Origin: Croceicoccus naphthovorans
GTDB lineage: Bacteria > Pseudomonadota > Alphaproteobacteria > Sphingomonadales > Sphingomonadaceae
Length of the DNA stretch: 64,000 nucleotides
NCBI RefSeq assembly: GCF_001028705.1
Contig: NZ_CP011770.1
Coordinates: 1,677,501 to 1,741,500, forward strand
Reading direction: 5' to 3'
Shown here: positions 43,662 to 53,367 of the stretch, piece after piece
Numbering within the stretch: the first letter of the stretch is position 1
Layout: the number at the start of each line of letters is the position of its first letter
Translations under genes and position numbers: made by a program
Notes under the pieces: model-generated
Databases searched by the model: none
What the model was told of the DNA's origin: nothing
Seen by the model: only the letters and a program-made list of their open reading frames with translations

Positions 43662-43735
43662 ATTCGAACCCACGGTACGGTTGCCCGCACGGCGGTTTTC
43701 AAGACCGCTGCCTTAAACCACTCGGCCACCTGTCC
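43646..43735 (-). tRNA. tRNA-Ser (UGA), with encoded CCA
   Basis: The minus strand reads 90 bases from GGACAGGTGGCC at 43735 to the CCA at 43648-43646. The acceptor stem GGACAGG pairs with CCTGTCC. The anticodon arm GCGGTC-TTGAAA-ACCGC has the anticodon TGA. A long variable arm typical of tRNA-Ser and the TTCGAATCC loop are present. It is intact and serves as the integration site. Confidence 0.95.
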
Positions 43736-43839
43736 TCGGCGCTCGCCGCTAGCGGGTTGCGATCGCTTTGTCACGCCTCTGCATTCATGCATCGCAAACC
43801 GGGATTCCCATGACCCTGTTGCTGTGTCATGCTGCGCAC

Positions 43840-44880
43840 ATGAAATTCAGGTCCCGATTCCGCCCTTTCCTTCAATATCTTGCGGTTCTTGCCGCTCCGA
43901 TCGCCGTAGCGAGTCCTGCCGCCGCGCAAGTTTATACGCAGGCCGGGTTCGAAACCTATCTGCAACAGGTGGCCGCCAAGGCTCGGGCAGAGGGCGTTTC
44001 CGAACGCGCGATCAGCGCGGGGCTTTCTGGCCTGACCATCAATCAGCGTGTCGTCGAACTTGATCGCCCGCAGGCCTACGATCCCAACTCGATACCGCCG
44101 CCTTTCGCCCCTTATCGCCGCGATCATGTCGATGCCGCGCGCATTTCGGGCGGGCAGCGGACTTATGCCGCCAATGCCTCTATCATCCCGCGGGTAGAGG
44201 CGCGCTATGGCGTGCCCGGCGAAATCCTTGTGGCGATCTGGGGGCATGAGACCAACTACGGATCGTTCATGGGCGGGTTCGATACCATCCGGTCGCTGGC
44301 GACTTTGGCCTATGAAGGGCGGCGGCGCGATCTGTTTGAGGGAGAGTTGATCGCCGCGCTCAAGATGATCGACCGTGGGGTCGCGCGGTCGCAATTGACG
44401 GGTAGCTGGGCCGGGGCGATCGGCAATCCGCAGTTCCTGCCCTCCGTCTGGTTGCGCGTGGCGCAGGACGGAGACGGTAACGGCACCCGCGACATCTGGA
44501 ACAGCCGCGCCGACACACTGCATTCCATCGCCGCGTACTTCCGCGATGCGGGCTGGCGTCCGGGCGAACCGTGGGGCGTGCCCGCCTATGTGCCGTCGGG
44601 CTTTAATCGCGATGCAGTGAAGACCGATCTTGTTTCGCCGCGGTGCCCGCGCGTTTTCGCCCGCCACAGCCAGTGGCGCACGATCCGTGAGTGGAAGGCG
44701 CTGGGCATACGTCCGCAGAAGATCGTTTCGGACGATGTGATGGCGATCCTGTTCGAGCCGGACGGTCCGGGCCAGACCGCCTATCTGCTCACCGGGAATT
44801 ACCGGGTGATACTCGATTACAACTGTTCCAACTATTACGCGCTTTCGGTAGGCATTCTGGCTGACGAAATCCGGCGCTGA
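43840..44880 (+). CDS. Lytic murein transglycosylase (MltB type)
   Basis: A 346-residue periplasmic protein from ATG 43840, which opens a signal peptide ('YLAVLAAPIAVASPAAAQ'). The SLT_2 catalytic region contains the Glu in 'LVAIWGHETNYGSFMGGFDT', then 'LATLAYEGRRRDLFEGELIA' and 'SWAGAIGNPQFLPSVWLRVA'. The peptidoglycan-binding end is 'YLLTGNYRVILDYNCSNYYA'. It cleaves glycan strands to 1,6-anhydro products. Upstream ATGs at 43768 and 43810 give an unlikely leader. It is followed at 44 bases by the D-Ala-D-Ala carboxypeptidase gene. Confidence 0.9.
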   Translation: MKFRSRFRPFLQYLAVLAAPIAVASPAAAQVYTQAGFETYLQQVAAKARAEGVSERAISAGLSGLTINQRVVELDRPQAYDPNSIPPPFAPYRRDHVDAARISGGQRTYAANASIIPRVEARYGVPGEILVAIWGHETNYGSFMGGFDTIRSLATLAYEGRRRDLFEGELIAALKMIDRGVARSQLTGSWAGAIGNPQFLPSVWLRVAQDGDGNGTRDIWNSRADTLHSIAAYFRDAGWRPGEPWGVPAYVPSGFNRDAVKTDLVSPRCPRVFARHSQWRTIREWKALGIRPQKIVSDDVMAILFEPDGPGQTAYLLTGNYRVILDYNCSNYYALSVGILADEIRR

Positions 44881-44924
44881 TCACCCGCACCGCGCGGGCA
44901 GGGCGCCATTATCCGGGAACCCGC

Positions 44925-46154
44925 GTGCGCCATCGATCCGTCTTGAATCGTTCTCTCCGCCCGGCTGGCGCGGCACTGGCCATCGTTGCGCTGGCCTTAC
45001 CCGGCGGCATCGGGGCGCAGGAGCAGGCGGTTGTCGCAACCCAGCCTTCGGCCGAGACCATGAGCGCCGAACCGGACCTGCCGCAAAGTCTTGACGGGGC
45101 GCCAATTGCGCTGATGCTCGATCTGGGATCGGGCCGCGTGCTGTTCAGCCGAGAAGCCGACCGTCGCTTCATGCCCGCTTCGTTGACCAAGATCATGACG
45201 CTCTACACCGCGTTCGAGATGATCGAGGAAGGCTCTCTCAGCCTGAAACAGCGCCTGCCGGTGCGCGACGAGACCTTCCGCGAATGGAGCGGCAAGGGTT
45301 CGACGATGTTCGTGCCGCGCGGGGCGGCAATCTCGGTCGACACATTGCTTCACGCCATAGACACCGTTTCTGCCAACGACGGCTGCGTCGTTCTGGCCGA
45401 AGGCGCGGCGGGTAGTGTCGAGGCGTTTACCGATCTGATGAACGCCAAGGCGCGCGAACTTGGCATGAACGACAGCCACTTCAACACGCCCAACGGCTGG
45501 ATGGACGAAGGGCGGACTTATACCAGCGCCCGCGATCTTGCGACGCTGGCGCAGGCGATCATCACGCGGCATCCGGATTTCTACGCCCGCTATTTCAGCC
45601 AGCCCAGCTTTAGCTACAACGGGATCACCCAGAACAATCGCAACCCGATCCTTGGCTATGTCGATGGGGCGGACGGGTTGAAGACGGGTTTTACCAACGA
45701 GGCCGGCTACGGCTTCGTCGGGTCGGCCGAGCGTGACGGGCGCAGGCTGGTTATGGTCCTTGGCGGCACAGAGAGCGGTCGTGCGCGCAAGCAGATCGCG
45801 CGCGATTTTGTCGACTGGGGGTTCGAAAACTGGTCGGCGCTGCGGCTCTATGGTGCAGGCCAGAACGTCGCCAGTGTGCCGGTGCAGGGCGGGGCAGAGA
45901 GCAAGGTCATGCTGAAGGTCGAACGCTCCGTCTTTGCCACCGCTCCGCGCGGCGCTTCGGCAGATGCCAGCGTTCGCGTGCGTTTCCTTGGGCCGACTGA
46001 GGCTCCGATTGCGGAAGGGGAACGGATAGCCAGTCTCGTTATCGAGACGGCGGATGGCAAGACAAGCTCGGTCCCGCTGGTCGCGGCAGAAGCAGTCCCG
46101 GCGGCAAACTGGTGGCAGCGGCTGCGCAACGGGCTGGTCGGTCTGGTGACATGA
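44925..46154 (+). CDS. D-alanyl-D-alanine carboxypeptidase (S11, penicillin-binding)
   Basis: A 409-residue serine peptidase. The signal peptide ends near 'LALPGGIGAQ'. The active-site motifs are S-x-x-K in 'FMPASLTKIMTLYTAFEM', S-x-N in 'DTVSANDGCVVLAEGAAG' and K-T-G in 'ADGLKTGFTNEAGYGFVG'. A C-terminal PBP5-like beta domain and an amphipathic anchor ('NWWQRLRNGLVGLVT') close the protein. It trims pentapeptide stems and is a likely penicillin target. GTG at 44925 is the start. Its stop overlaps tmk by four bases. Confidence 0.92.
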   Translation: MRHRSVLNRSLRPAGAALAIVALALPGGIGAQEQAVVATQPSAETMSAEPDLPQSLDGAPIALMLDLGSGRVLFSREADRRFMPASLTKIMTLYTAFEMIEEGSLSLKQRLPVRDETFREWSGKGSTMFVPRGAAISVDTLLHAIDTVSANDGCVVLAEGAAGSVEAFTDLMNAKARELGMNDSHFNTPNGWMDEGRTYTSARDLATLAQAIITRHPDFYARYFSQPSFSYNGITQNNRNPILGYVDGADGLKTGFTNEAGYGFVGSAERDGRRLVMVLGGTESGRARKQIARDFVDWGFENWSALRLYGAGQNVASVPVQGGAESKVMLKVERSVFATAPRGASADASVRVRFLGPTEAPIAEGERIASLVIETADGKTSSVPLVAAEAVPAANWWQRLRNGLVGLVT

Positions 46155-46783
46155 CGCGAGGTCGCTTCATAACGTTTGAAGGCGGGGAAGGGGCCGGCAA
46201 GACGACACAGCTGCTTCTGCTGTCGAAGGCGCTTGATCGCCGCAGGCTGCCGCATATTGTGACCCGCGAACCGGGCGGCACGCCGGGCGCAGAGGCATTG
46301 CGCGAATTGCTGTTGTCGCCGGAGCATGACTGGGGCCCAAGGGCAGAGGCGCTGCTGTTTGCCGCCGCACGGTCTGATCATGTCGAGACCCTGATCGAAC
46401 CGGCCTTGGCCGCGGGTCAGTGGGTACTTTGCGACCGCTTCCTCGATTCCAGTCGCGCCTATCAGGGCGGGGCTGGGGGTATTGGCGATACCGATGTGAT
46501 GAACCTGCACCGGATCGGCAGTGGTGGACTGCTGCCCGATCGCACGATCCTGTTCACGATCGATGCCGACGAAGCGGTCCGACGCGCCGGTGCGCGCGAT
46601 CGCGGAAACCCGGACCGGATCGGCGGTAAAAGTGCGGCCTATCACGCCGATGTCGCCGCGCGTTTCAACGCCCTTGCCGCCGCCGAGCCAGAGCGGTTTG
46701 CGGTCGTTTCCGCCGACGCTACGCCCGAAGATGTCCACGACCGCGTGATTGCCGCGCTATCGTCCCTGATGGATGACGCATGA
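46151..46783 (+). CDS. tmk: Thymidylate kinase
   Basis: A 210-residue P-loop kinase making dTDP from dTMP. Walker A is 'FEGGEGAGKTTQ', the dTMP region 'REPGGTPGAEALRELLL', 'CDRFLDSSRAYQGGAGGIGD' contains the D-R-[FY] lid element, and the lid follows. ATG at 46151 lies within the dac gene end (ATGA overlap), so translation is coupled. The stop overlaps holB by four bases. Confidence 0.95.
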   Translation: MTRGRFITFEGGEGAGKTTQLLLLSKALDRRRLPHIVTREPGGTPGAEALRELLLSPEHDWGPRAEALLFAAARSDHVETLIEPALAAGQWVLCDRFLDSSRAYQGGAGGIGDTDVMNLHRIGSGGLLPDRTILFTIDADEAVRRAGARDRGNPDRIGGKSAAYHADVAARFNALAAAEPERFAVVSADATPEDVHDRVIAALSSLMDDA

Positions 46784-47742
46784 CCGCCCTGCTAGGCCAT
46801 GACGAACCGTGGCGCGAGTTTCGCGCGGCCATGGCGGGCAGCCGGATGCATCACGCGTGGTTGCTGACCGGCCCGACCGGCGTGGGCAAAGCGCAGTTCG
46901 CATTGGCCGCTGCGGCAGAGCGGGTTGCCGCGCCCGGCGTGCAGCAACCTGAACCGAACCAGCACCCGGATATCCTGATCCTGACCCGCTTGCCCGCCAG
47001 CACCGATGACGAGAAAAAGCGCGAGGATGGCAAGCCTTATGCCACAAAGCGGTCGATCTCGGTCGACCAGGTCCGCGCGATGCAGCGGCGGTTGACGACG
47101 CGTCCGACCTTGGGCGCGAACCGCGCGATCGTGATCGATAGCGTGGACGATCTGGAAAAGTCGGCCGTCAACGCGCTGCTCAAAAGCCTTGAAGAGCCGC
47201 CTGCCGGCAGCATGTTCCTGCTCGTCTCGCATCGCCCCGGCGGGCTGTTGCCGACCGTACGGTCGCGCTGCCGTCCTCTTCGATTTCAGCCGCTTTCCGA
47301 TGACGATGTCGCGCACGTTGTCCGGCGCGAGGCCCCTGAGGCAAAGCACGAGGCCGTTGCAGGGGCCATTGCCGCCGCCAAGGGTTCACCCGGTGCGGCG
47401 CTCGCATTCCTGGCCAACGATCTGGCCGCGATCCGCCGCGAATTGCTTGGCATCGTAGATCAGGGCGATCCGGACTTCTCGCGGCGTGGCGCGCTGGCCA
47501 TGGCGATCGGCGCACGGCCCGACAGGGAACGTCTGCTTGCCTGCGTGGAACTGGCGCGCAACATCTGCGCCGAAAGCGCCGCCAAGGCCCCGCGCCAGCG
47601 ACAGGCGGGCCTTATTGAAGCCCATAGCCGACTGACGCGTTTCGGGGCGGAGATCCCCTATGCCAACTTCGACCCCGGCCTTGCCGTCGTTGAAATTGGC
47701 GGCTTGCTGGCGGCGGCGGCGGCACCTAAGGAAGGCCGCTAA
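46780..47742 (+). CDS. holB: DNA polymerase III subunit delta prime
   Basis: A 320-residue clamp-loader subunit. The P-loop-like 'LLTGPTGVGKAQFALAAA' has Ala after the Lys, in keeping with the non-hydrolysing delta prime. 'RAIVIDSVDDLEKSAVNALL' and 'LKSLEEPPAGSMFLLVSHRP' are diagnostic. A zinc-binding Cys cluster is not evident. It loads the beta clamp with delta and gamma/tau. It is coupled to tmk, the usual order tmk-holB-metG-tatD. Confidence 0.92.
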   Translation: MTALLGHDEPWREFRAAMAGSRMHHAWLLTGPTGVGKAQFALAAAAERVAAPGVQQPEPNQHPDILILTRLPASTDDEKKREDGKPYATKRSISVDQVRAMQRRLTTRPTLGANRAIVIDSVDDLEKSAVNALLKSLEEPPAGSMFLLVSHRPGGLLPTVRSRCRPLRFQPLSDDDVAHVVRREAPEAKHEAVAGAIAAAKGSPGAALAFLANDLAAIRRELLGIVDQGDPDFSRRGALAMAIGARPDRERLLACVELARNICAESAAKAPRQRQAGLIEAHSRLTRFGAEIPYANFDPGLAVVEIGGLLAAAAAPKEGR

Positions 47743-47793
47743 CTGGCCCAAGGGCCTTGCAATCCCATTTCGTTCGCAGAAAGCAGGGCCCTG

Positions 47794-49356
47794 ATGGCCG
47801 AACCCTATTACATCACCACCGCGATCCACTACCCCAACGGTAAGCCGCATATCGGCCATGCCTACGAAACAATTGCCGCCGACGTCATGGCCCGCTTTCA
47901 GCGCGCCTCCGGTCGCGAGGTTCGGTTCCAGACTGGCACTGATGAGCATGGTCTGAAGATGGCGCAAAAGGCGCGCGATCTGGGCATTACGCCGCGCGAA
48001 CTTTGTGATGAAATGTCAGGGTATTTCAAAAGCCTGTTCGACCTTCTTGATATCTCTTACGACAATTTCATCCGCACTACGGAAGACAAGCACCATGCCG
48101 CCAGCCAAGCAATCTGGCAGGCGATGGAAGCAAACGACGACCTTTATCTGGACAGGTATGAGGGTTGGTACTCAATCCGGGATGAGGCTTATTACGACGA
48201 AAGCGAACTGACCGAAGGGGAAGGGGGCGAAAAGCTTTCCCCGCAGGGCACGCCGGTCGACTGGACGGTGGAGGAAAGCTGGTTCTTCCGCCTGTCGAAG
48301 TATCAGGAGCCGTTGCTTGCGCTCTATCGCGACAACCCGGACTTCATCCGTCCGGCAAGCCGCCGCAATGAAGTGATGCGCTTTGTCGAAGGCGGACTAC
48401 GCGATCTTTCGGTCTCGCGCACCAGCTTCGACTGGGGCGTGCGCGTTCCGGGCGCGGATGACCATGTCATGTACGTTTGGGTTGATGCGCTGACCAACTA
48501 TCTGACCGGCCTCGGCTATCCCGACAAGACTGACGATTTCGCCAAGTTCTGGCCCGCCGACCTGCACCTGATCGGCAAGGACATCGTGCGATTTCACGCG
48601 GTTTACTGGCCGGCATTCCTGATGAGCGCGAACCTGCCGCTGCCAAAACAGGTCTTCGGGCATGGCTTTCTGCTGAATCGCGGCCAGAAAGAGTCCAAAT
48701 CCTTGGGCAATGTCACCGATCCGGTCGATCTGGTCGATAAGTTCGGTGTCGATCCGCTGCGCTATTTCTTATTGAGGGAAATCGCATTCGGCCAGGACGG
48801 GTCCTACTCGGCCGAAGCGATCGTGACCCGCGCCAATGCGGAGCTAGCCAATAGCTTCGGCAATCTGGCCCAGCGCACTTTGTCCATGATTTTCAAGAAT
48901 CTGGATGGTGTTCTTTCGGCGGGTCATGAGCCGAACGAAGCGGATGTTGCATTGGGAAATGCAGTAGCGGACGGCATTGCCAGCCTGCGCGACAAGTTCG
49001 CCGATCTGGCGTTCAGCGATGGCCTCGACGGGTGGATGAAGGCGGTCTTCGCCTGCAACCAGTACGTCGACGAAATGGCTCCGTGGGCTTTGCGCAAGGC
49101 TGATCCCGAGCGGATGACGGCCGTTTTGATGACACTGTTCCGCTGTGTTCGCGATCTTGCGATCGCTGTCCGGCCGGTGGTTCCCGGATCGGTGGATCGG
49201 CTGCTGGACCAGATGGGCATCGCTGCTCACGAGCGCGATTACGCCGCGTTGGACGATGCGGACTGGTTCATCCGTCTCGTCGACAGCGGGTTCACGGTTG
49301 ATAAGCCGGTCGGTGTCTTCCCAAGGCTGGAAATGCCCGAAGAGGCGGCGGCCTGA
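47794..49356 (+). CDS. metG: Methionyl-tRNA synthetase
   Basis: A 520-residue class I synthetase. 'HIGH' appears in 'PNGKPHIGHAYETIAADVMA' near residues 15-18 and the KMSKS loop as 'KESKSLGNVTDP' near residue 302. No clear four-Cys zinc knuckle is seen, as in many alphaproteobacterial short MetRS. No C-terminal dimerisation domain is present. The stop overlaps tatD by one base (ATG at 49356). Confidence 0.95.
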   Translation: MAEPYYITTAIHYPNGKPHIGHAYETIAADVMARFQRASGREVRFQTGTDEHGLKMAQKARDLGITPRELCDEMSGYFKSLFDLLDISYDNFIRTTEDKHHAASQAIWQAMEANDDLYLDRYEGWYSIRDEAYYDESELTEGEGGEKLSPQGTPVDWTVEESWFFRLSKYQEPLLALYRDNPDFIRPASRRNEVMRFVEGGLRDLSVSRTSFDWGVRVPGADDHVMYVWVDALTNYLTGLGYPDKTDDFAKFWPADLHLIGKDIVRFHAVYWPAFLMSANLPLPKQVFGHGFLLNRGQKESKSLGNVTDPVDLVDKFGVDPLRYFLLREIAFGQDGSYSAEAIVTRANAELANSFGNLAQRTLSMIFKNLDGVLSAGHEPNEADVALGNAVADGIASLRDKFADLAFSDGLDGWMKAVFACNQYVDEMAPWALRKADPERMTAVLMTLFRCVRDLAIAVRPVVPGSVDRLLDQMGIAAHERDYAALDDADWFIRLVDSGFTVDKPVGVFPRLEMPEEAAA

Positions 49357-50132
49357 TGCTGATCGATTCCCATTGCCATCTGAACTACGAGGGCTTGATC
49401 GAGCGTCAGGGCGAGGTTCTTGATGCCGCGCGGCAGCGGGGGGTGCGGGGCTTCCTCAACATTTCAACCCGGCAATCGGAATGGAACGCCGTCATCGCCA
49501 CGGCAGAGCGAGAGCCCGACGTCTGGGCCAGCGTCGGCATTCACCCGCACGAAGCTGACAAGCACGCGGACCTCGGTACGGACGCCTTGCTGGCCATCGC
49601 CGACCATCCGAAAGTCATCGGGATCGGCGAAACCGGCCTCGATTACTATTACGACAAGTCTGACCGCACGGTTCAGCAGGATCTGTTCCGAATGCATATC
49701 GGCGTAGCGCGTCAGACCGGGCTGCCGATCATCATTCACACGCGCGATGCGGAAGATGACACGCTGTCGATCCTTCGCGGCGAGATGGAGAAGGGGGCTT
49801 TTCCCGCCTTGATCCATTGCTTCACCGCATCGCAGGCTTTCGGCGAAGCGGTGCTCCAACTTGGCCTGACGATCTCGCTGTCGGGCATCGTAACATTCAA
49901 GAATGCCAAGGACTTGCAGGAAACAGCGAAGATCGTTCCTGAAGATAGGCTGTTGGTGGAAACGGACGCACCGTTCCTTGCACCGGTCCCCAATCGCGGC
50001 AAAACCTGCGAGCCTGCATTCGTCGCCGACACCCTGGCGTTTGTTGCCGAATTGCGCGGCGTCGAACGCGATGCACTGGCCGAGCAGACCGGTCGGAATT
50101 TTCATGCATTGTTCGCTAAGGCTTCGGCGTGA
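49356..50132 (+). CDS. tatD: TatD family metal-dependent hydrolase
   Basis: A 258-residue TIM-barrel metal hydrolase. Metal ligands are seen as H-x-H in 'MLIDSHCHLNYEGLI', Glu in 'GIGETGLDYYY', His in 'LPIIIHTRDAEDD', His in 'FPALIHCFTAS' and Asp in 'LLVETDAPFLAPVP'. Members act as DNases or tRNA-processing or quality-control enzymes. It overlaps the next gene by four bases. Confidence 0.92.
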   Translation: MLIDSHCHLNYEGLIERQGEVLDAARQRGVRGFLNISTRQSEWNAVIATAEREPDVWASVGIHPHEADKHADLGTDALLAIADHPKVIGIGETGLDYYYDKSDRTVQQDLFRMHIGVARQTGLPIIIHTRDAEDDTLSILRGEMEKGAFPALIHCFTASQAFGEAVLQLGLTISLSGIVTFKNAKDLQETAKIVPEDRLLVETDAPFLAPVPNRGKTCEPAFVADTLAFVAELRGVERDALAEQTGRNFHALFAKASA

Positions 50133-50896
50133 AGCTTCTGATCCTTGGATCGGGAACATCGACGGGTGTCCCGCGCGTCGGTAACGACTGGGGATCTTGC
50201 GATCCTGCCAATCCGAAGAACCGTCGGACGCGCGTTTCGATTATCGTCGAATCAGACGATGGGCGCAGGGTTCTGGTCGATACCTCGACCGACCTTCGCC
50301 AACAGTTGCTGACCAACGACATAGACGCCGTTGACGCAGTGATGTGGACGCACGACCACGCCGATCATTGCCACGGCATCGATGATCTGCGGGTCATGCG
50401 CTATGGTCGGGGCGGGCCGATGCCCGGCTATGCGGCCGAGGAAACTGTGCGCAGGCTGCGCCAGCGCTTCGGATACGTTTTTGCAGGGCAGTTCGGTTAT
50501 CCGACGATCGTGACGCTGGATACGCTGGATCGTGTGCGGATCGTTGCCGGGATGAGCATTGACTGGTGTCTGATGCCCCACGGGCCCGCACGCAGCACGG
50601 CATTTCGGTTTGGTGGCGACAAGGGTTCGATCAGCTATGCGACAGATTTCAGCGACATCACCGACGAGATGGTCACTATGATGGCGGGCACCGACGTGCT
50701 TGTGTCTGATTGCCTGAAGCGAGAACCGCATCCGACACATGCAAATTTGTCGATGGCTCTGGAGCTTGGCGAACGGACAGGTGCCAAGCGAATTATCCTG
50801 ACCCATCTGGACAAGACCATGGACTATGCGACCTTGCAGGCGGAAACGCCCGATCATGTTGAGCCAGCTTACGATGGGATGGAGATTTCACTGTGA
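50129..50896 (+). CDS. MBL-fold metallo-hydrolase (PhnP-like)
   Basis: A 255-residue metallo-beta-lactamase fold. The metal motif H-x-H-x-D-H is in 'MWTHDHADHCHGIDDLRVMR'; 'YATDFSDITDEMVTMMAGTD' and 'NLSMALELGERTGAKRIILTH' (core 'ELGERTGAKRIILTH') complete the site. It resembles PhnP/RNase Z-like cyclic-phosphate hydrolases. The starts and stops overlap with tatD and with the small membrane gene, forming one tight operon. Confidence 0.88.
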   Translation: MKLLILGSGTSTGVPRVGNDWGSCDPANPKNRRTRVSIIVESDDGRRVLVDTSTDLRQQLLTNDIDAVDAVMWTHDHADHCHGIDDLRVMRYGRGGPMPGYAAEETVRRLRQRFGYVFAGQFGYPTIVTLDTLDRVRIVAGMSIDWCLMPHGPARSTAFRFGGDKGSISYATDFSDITDEMVTMMAGTDVLVSDCLKREPHPTHANLSMALELGERTGAKRIILTHLDKTMDYATLQAETPDHVEPAYDGMEISL

Positions 50897-51066
50897 CCAC
50901 GCTGGCGATCGTGTCATTGATCAGCATGCTGGGTTGGCTGGCATTGATGGTGGCGAACTACCGGTCGTTCAATGTGCCACAAGGTAAAGTGCTGCGGCAG
51001 ATTGCGATCTGGGTTGGCCTGTTCGCGTTGATCGCGATTGTTTTCAAGTCTCTGGGGTTTGGCTGA
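50893..51066 (+). CDS. Small two-helix membrane protein
   Basis: GTG at 50893 overlaps the MBL stop (GTGA) and encodes 57 residues: one helix ('LAIVSLISMLGWLALMVA'), a short polar loop ('NYRSFNVPQGKVLRQ') and a second helix ('IAIWVGLFALIAIVFKSLGF'). It is conserved in style with small proteins following PhnP-like genes in sphingomonads (from memory, unverified). No function is known. Confidence 0.65.
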   Translation: MTTLAIVSLISMLGWLALMVANYRSFNVPQGKVLRQIAIWVGLFALIAIVFKSLGFG

Positions 51067-51106
51067 CGGCGCTTGCACATCTTTCCGCACCACTTATCGA
51101 TTTAAC

Positions 51107-51120
51107 ATAATATATATTAT
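51107..51120. promoter_or_regulatory. AT-rich palindrome upstream of mazG
   Basis: ATAATATATATTAT is a perfect 14-bp palindrome, 85 bases before the mazG start, in a stretch with TTAAC and CAAGTTA flanks. In such GC-rich DNA it may be an operator or a promoter element. Confidence 0.35.
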
Positions 51121-51204
51121 CAAGTTAGCGTGAAAGGTGGATGGCGCATCCAAGACATCCCCTCACGGATTGCCATCGTTATCTGGTCGATCTAGCGCGA
51201 TCAG

Positions 51205-51990
51205 ATGACCGACAAACCGCATACCCCATCAATTAACCGGCTTTTGGCTATCATGGCGCGTTTACGCGATCCCGATTGCGGCTGTGAATGGGATCGTGCT
51301 CAGGACTTCGCTTCGATCGCACCCTATACCATTGAGGAAGCCTACGAAGTCGCCGACGCTATCGCGCGCGATGACCTCTCGGACCTTGAAGACGAACTTG
51401 GCGACCTGTTGCTGCAGGTGGTCTTTCACGCGAGAATGGCCGAGGAAGCCGGCGCGTTCGATTTCGACCGCGTCGCCAAGGGTATTTGCGACAAGATGGA
51501 GCGGCGCCATCCGCACATATTCAATAGCGTCAGGGCTCACGACAGCGCAGCGGTCAGAGAAAATTGGGAATCCATCAAGGATGCAGAGCGCAAGGCCAAG
51601 GCACAGCGCGGCGCGCTTGACGGCGTTGCACTAGGCTTGCCAGGCCTATTGCGGGCGGAGAAGCTACAAAAACGCGCGGCTCGTGTCGGTTTCGATTGGC
51701 CAGATCAAGTTGGGGCAGCTGACAAACTGCGCGAAGAGATCGCCGAATTCGAAGCGGCGACCACACCCGACGACAAGCTCGAAGAAGCCGGCGACATACT
51801 TTTTTCCGTCGTCAACTGGCTGCGAAAGAACAATATTTCTGCGGAAGAAGCGTTACGTGGCGCCAATGCGAAATTCGAACGGCGTTTCGGCGGGATGGAA
51901 GCCGCTGCCAAAACGCAGGGTCTGGACTTCGCCAGCCTCAATCTAGAATCGCAAGACCGCTTGTGGAACCAGGTCAAGTCTGAAGAATAG
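51205..51990 (+). CDS. mazG: Nucleoside triphosphate pyrophosphohydrolase MazG
   Basis: A 261-residue protein with two MazG domains. The first has 'YTIEEAYEVADAIARDDLSD' and 'EDELGDLLLQVVFHARMAEE' (E-E-x-x-E...E-x-x-D metal site); the second is less conserved, with 'LREEIAEFEAATTPDDKLEE' and 'AGDILFSVVNWLRKNNISAE'. It degrades NTPs to NMPs and pyrophosphate in housekeeping and stress. It converges with hflX, nine bases apart. Confidence 0.93.
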   Translation: MTDKPHTPSINRLLAIMARLRDPDCGCEWDRAQDFASIAPYTIEEAYEVADAIARDDLSDLEDELGDLLLQVVFHARMAEEAGAFDFDRVAKGICDKMERRHPHIFNSVRAHDSAAVRENWESIKDAERKAKAQRGALDGVALGLPGLLRAEKLQKRAARVGFDWPDQVGAADKLREEIAEFEAATTPDDKLEEAGDILFSVVNWLRKNNISAEEALRGANAKFERRFGGMEAAAKTQGLDFASLNLESQDRLWNQVKSEE

Positions 51991-51999
51991 TCAGTAACA

Positions 52000-53367
52000 C
52001 TATGAAAGTGCCAGAAACTTCCCGTATTCGCGCGGGTCGAGTCTGACCGCCATCTCCAACTGAGGTGAACCGTCCTCGCCCTTACCCGTTCGCTCATCCA
52101 AAACCTCGCCATGCGCATGCAGCCACGCAATGCGCTGCCCATCGGTTGCCGGTAGCGTGAACGAATGCACGACAGCCGAAGCTGTCAGGATGTCCGAAAC
52201 CGTGCGCTCAAGCGCCACGACCCCAAGTCCGGTCAGCGCCGACAGGGGCACGACCGCCCTCTCCTCGCGCTCCGCTTGCTCGGTCAGTTCCTCACTGCGA
52301 ACCTCGGTCAACGCGTCCCACTTGTTCCAAGCCTCTACCACCGGAATGACCAGCGAGTCCTCTTCACCGGTGTTCACGCCCAGATCGGCCAGAACCTGCT
52401 CGACCTCGGCCTTCTGCATGTCGGTCATCGGGCTGGATATGTCGCGCACATGCACGATCACATCCGCTCCGGTCACTTCCTCCAGCGTTGCGCGGAAGGC
52501 TGCGACAAGCTGCGTCGGCAAATCGGAGATAAATCCCACCGTGTCCGACAGGATCGCCTTTTCGACACCGGGCAAGGTTATGCCCCGCATCGTCGGGTCC
52601 AGTGTGGCGAACAGCAGATCCTCCGCCATTACCCCGGCCCCAGTCATCCGGTTGAAAAGCGTAGACTTTCCGGCGTTCGTATAACCGACCAGCGCAACGA
52701 CGGGCCAAGGCGCCCTTCCCCGGCGTGCGCGGTGCAGGGCACGGGTGCGACGCACCTGTTCCAATTCGCGCCGAAGGCGACCCATGCGGTCGCGGATCAT
52801 GCGGCGGTCGGCCTCGATCTGTGTCTCGCCGGGGCCACCGAGGAAGCCGAAGCCACCGCGCTGACGCTCAAGGTGGGTCCAACTGCGCACCAAGCGCCCC
52901 GCCTGATAGTCGAGATGCGCCAGTTCGACCTGCAGCCGACCTTCCGCCGTCGCGGCTCTTTCGCCGAAGATTTCGAGGATCAGCCCGGTCCGGTCGATCA
53001 CCTTCCGACCGATCTTTTCCTCCAGATTGCGCTGCTGAATAGCCGAAAGCGCACCATCGACGATGACAAGCTCTGCCTCCTCCATGTCGCAAGCCAGCTT
53101 GATCCGGTCGACCTGACCCGAACCGAACAGCGTCGCCGGGCGTACGTCGCGCACAGGCACGATAAAGCTCTCGACAACCTCGATCCCGATGGCGAGCGCA
53201 AGGCCGCACCCCTCGGCAAGGCGTGCCTCAGGGTCCTGGATATGCGCCGCGCGGATATCGGGCAGTACGACCACGGCCTTTGCGCCGCGGGAAACCTCTC
53301 CGGATACGTCTTCTGTCAGGGTTTTTCCCTTAGTCTTCTTCGTCCCAATCACCGGACAGGTCGACAT
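52000..53367 (-). CDS. hflX: GTPase HflX
   Basis: A 455-residue GTPase. The N-terminal domain ends in the coiled region '[20 protein letters not shown]'. The G domain has G1 '[18 protein letters not shown]', G3 'ILSDTVGFI' and G4 'VEAWNKWD' (N-K-x-D). It splits ribosomes under heat and stress in the family. It starts inside the 3' end of hfq (38-bp overlap, different frame), so co-expression with hfq is expected. Confidence 0.95.
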   Translation of the reverse strand: MSTCPVIGTKKTKGKTLTEDVSGEVSRGAKAVVVLPDIRAAHIQDPEARLAEGCGLALAIGIEVVESFIVPVRDVRPATLFGSGQVDRIKLACDMEEAELVIVDGALSAIQQRNLEEKIGRKVIDRTGLILEIFGERAATAEGRLQVELAHLDYQAGRLVRSWTHLERQRGGFGFLGGPGETQIEADRRMIRDRMGRLRRELEQVRRTRALHRARRGRAPWPVVALVGYTNAGKSTLFNRMTGAGVMAEDLLFATLDPTMRGITLPGVEKAILSDTVGFISDLPTQLVAAFRATLEEVTGADVIVHVRDISSPMTDMQKAEVEQVLADLGVNTGEEDSLVIPVVEAWNKWDALTEVRSEELTEQAEREERAVVPLSALTGLGVVALERTVSDILTASAVVHSFTLPATDGQRIAWLHAHGEVLDERTGKGEDGSPQLEMAVRLDPREYGKFLALS

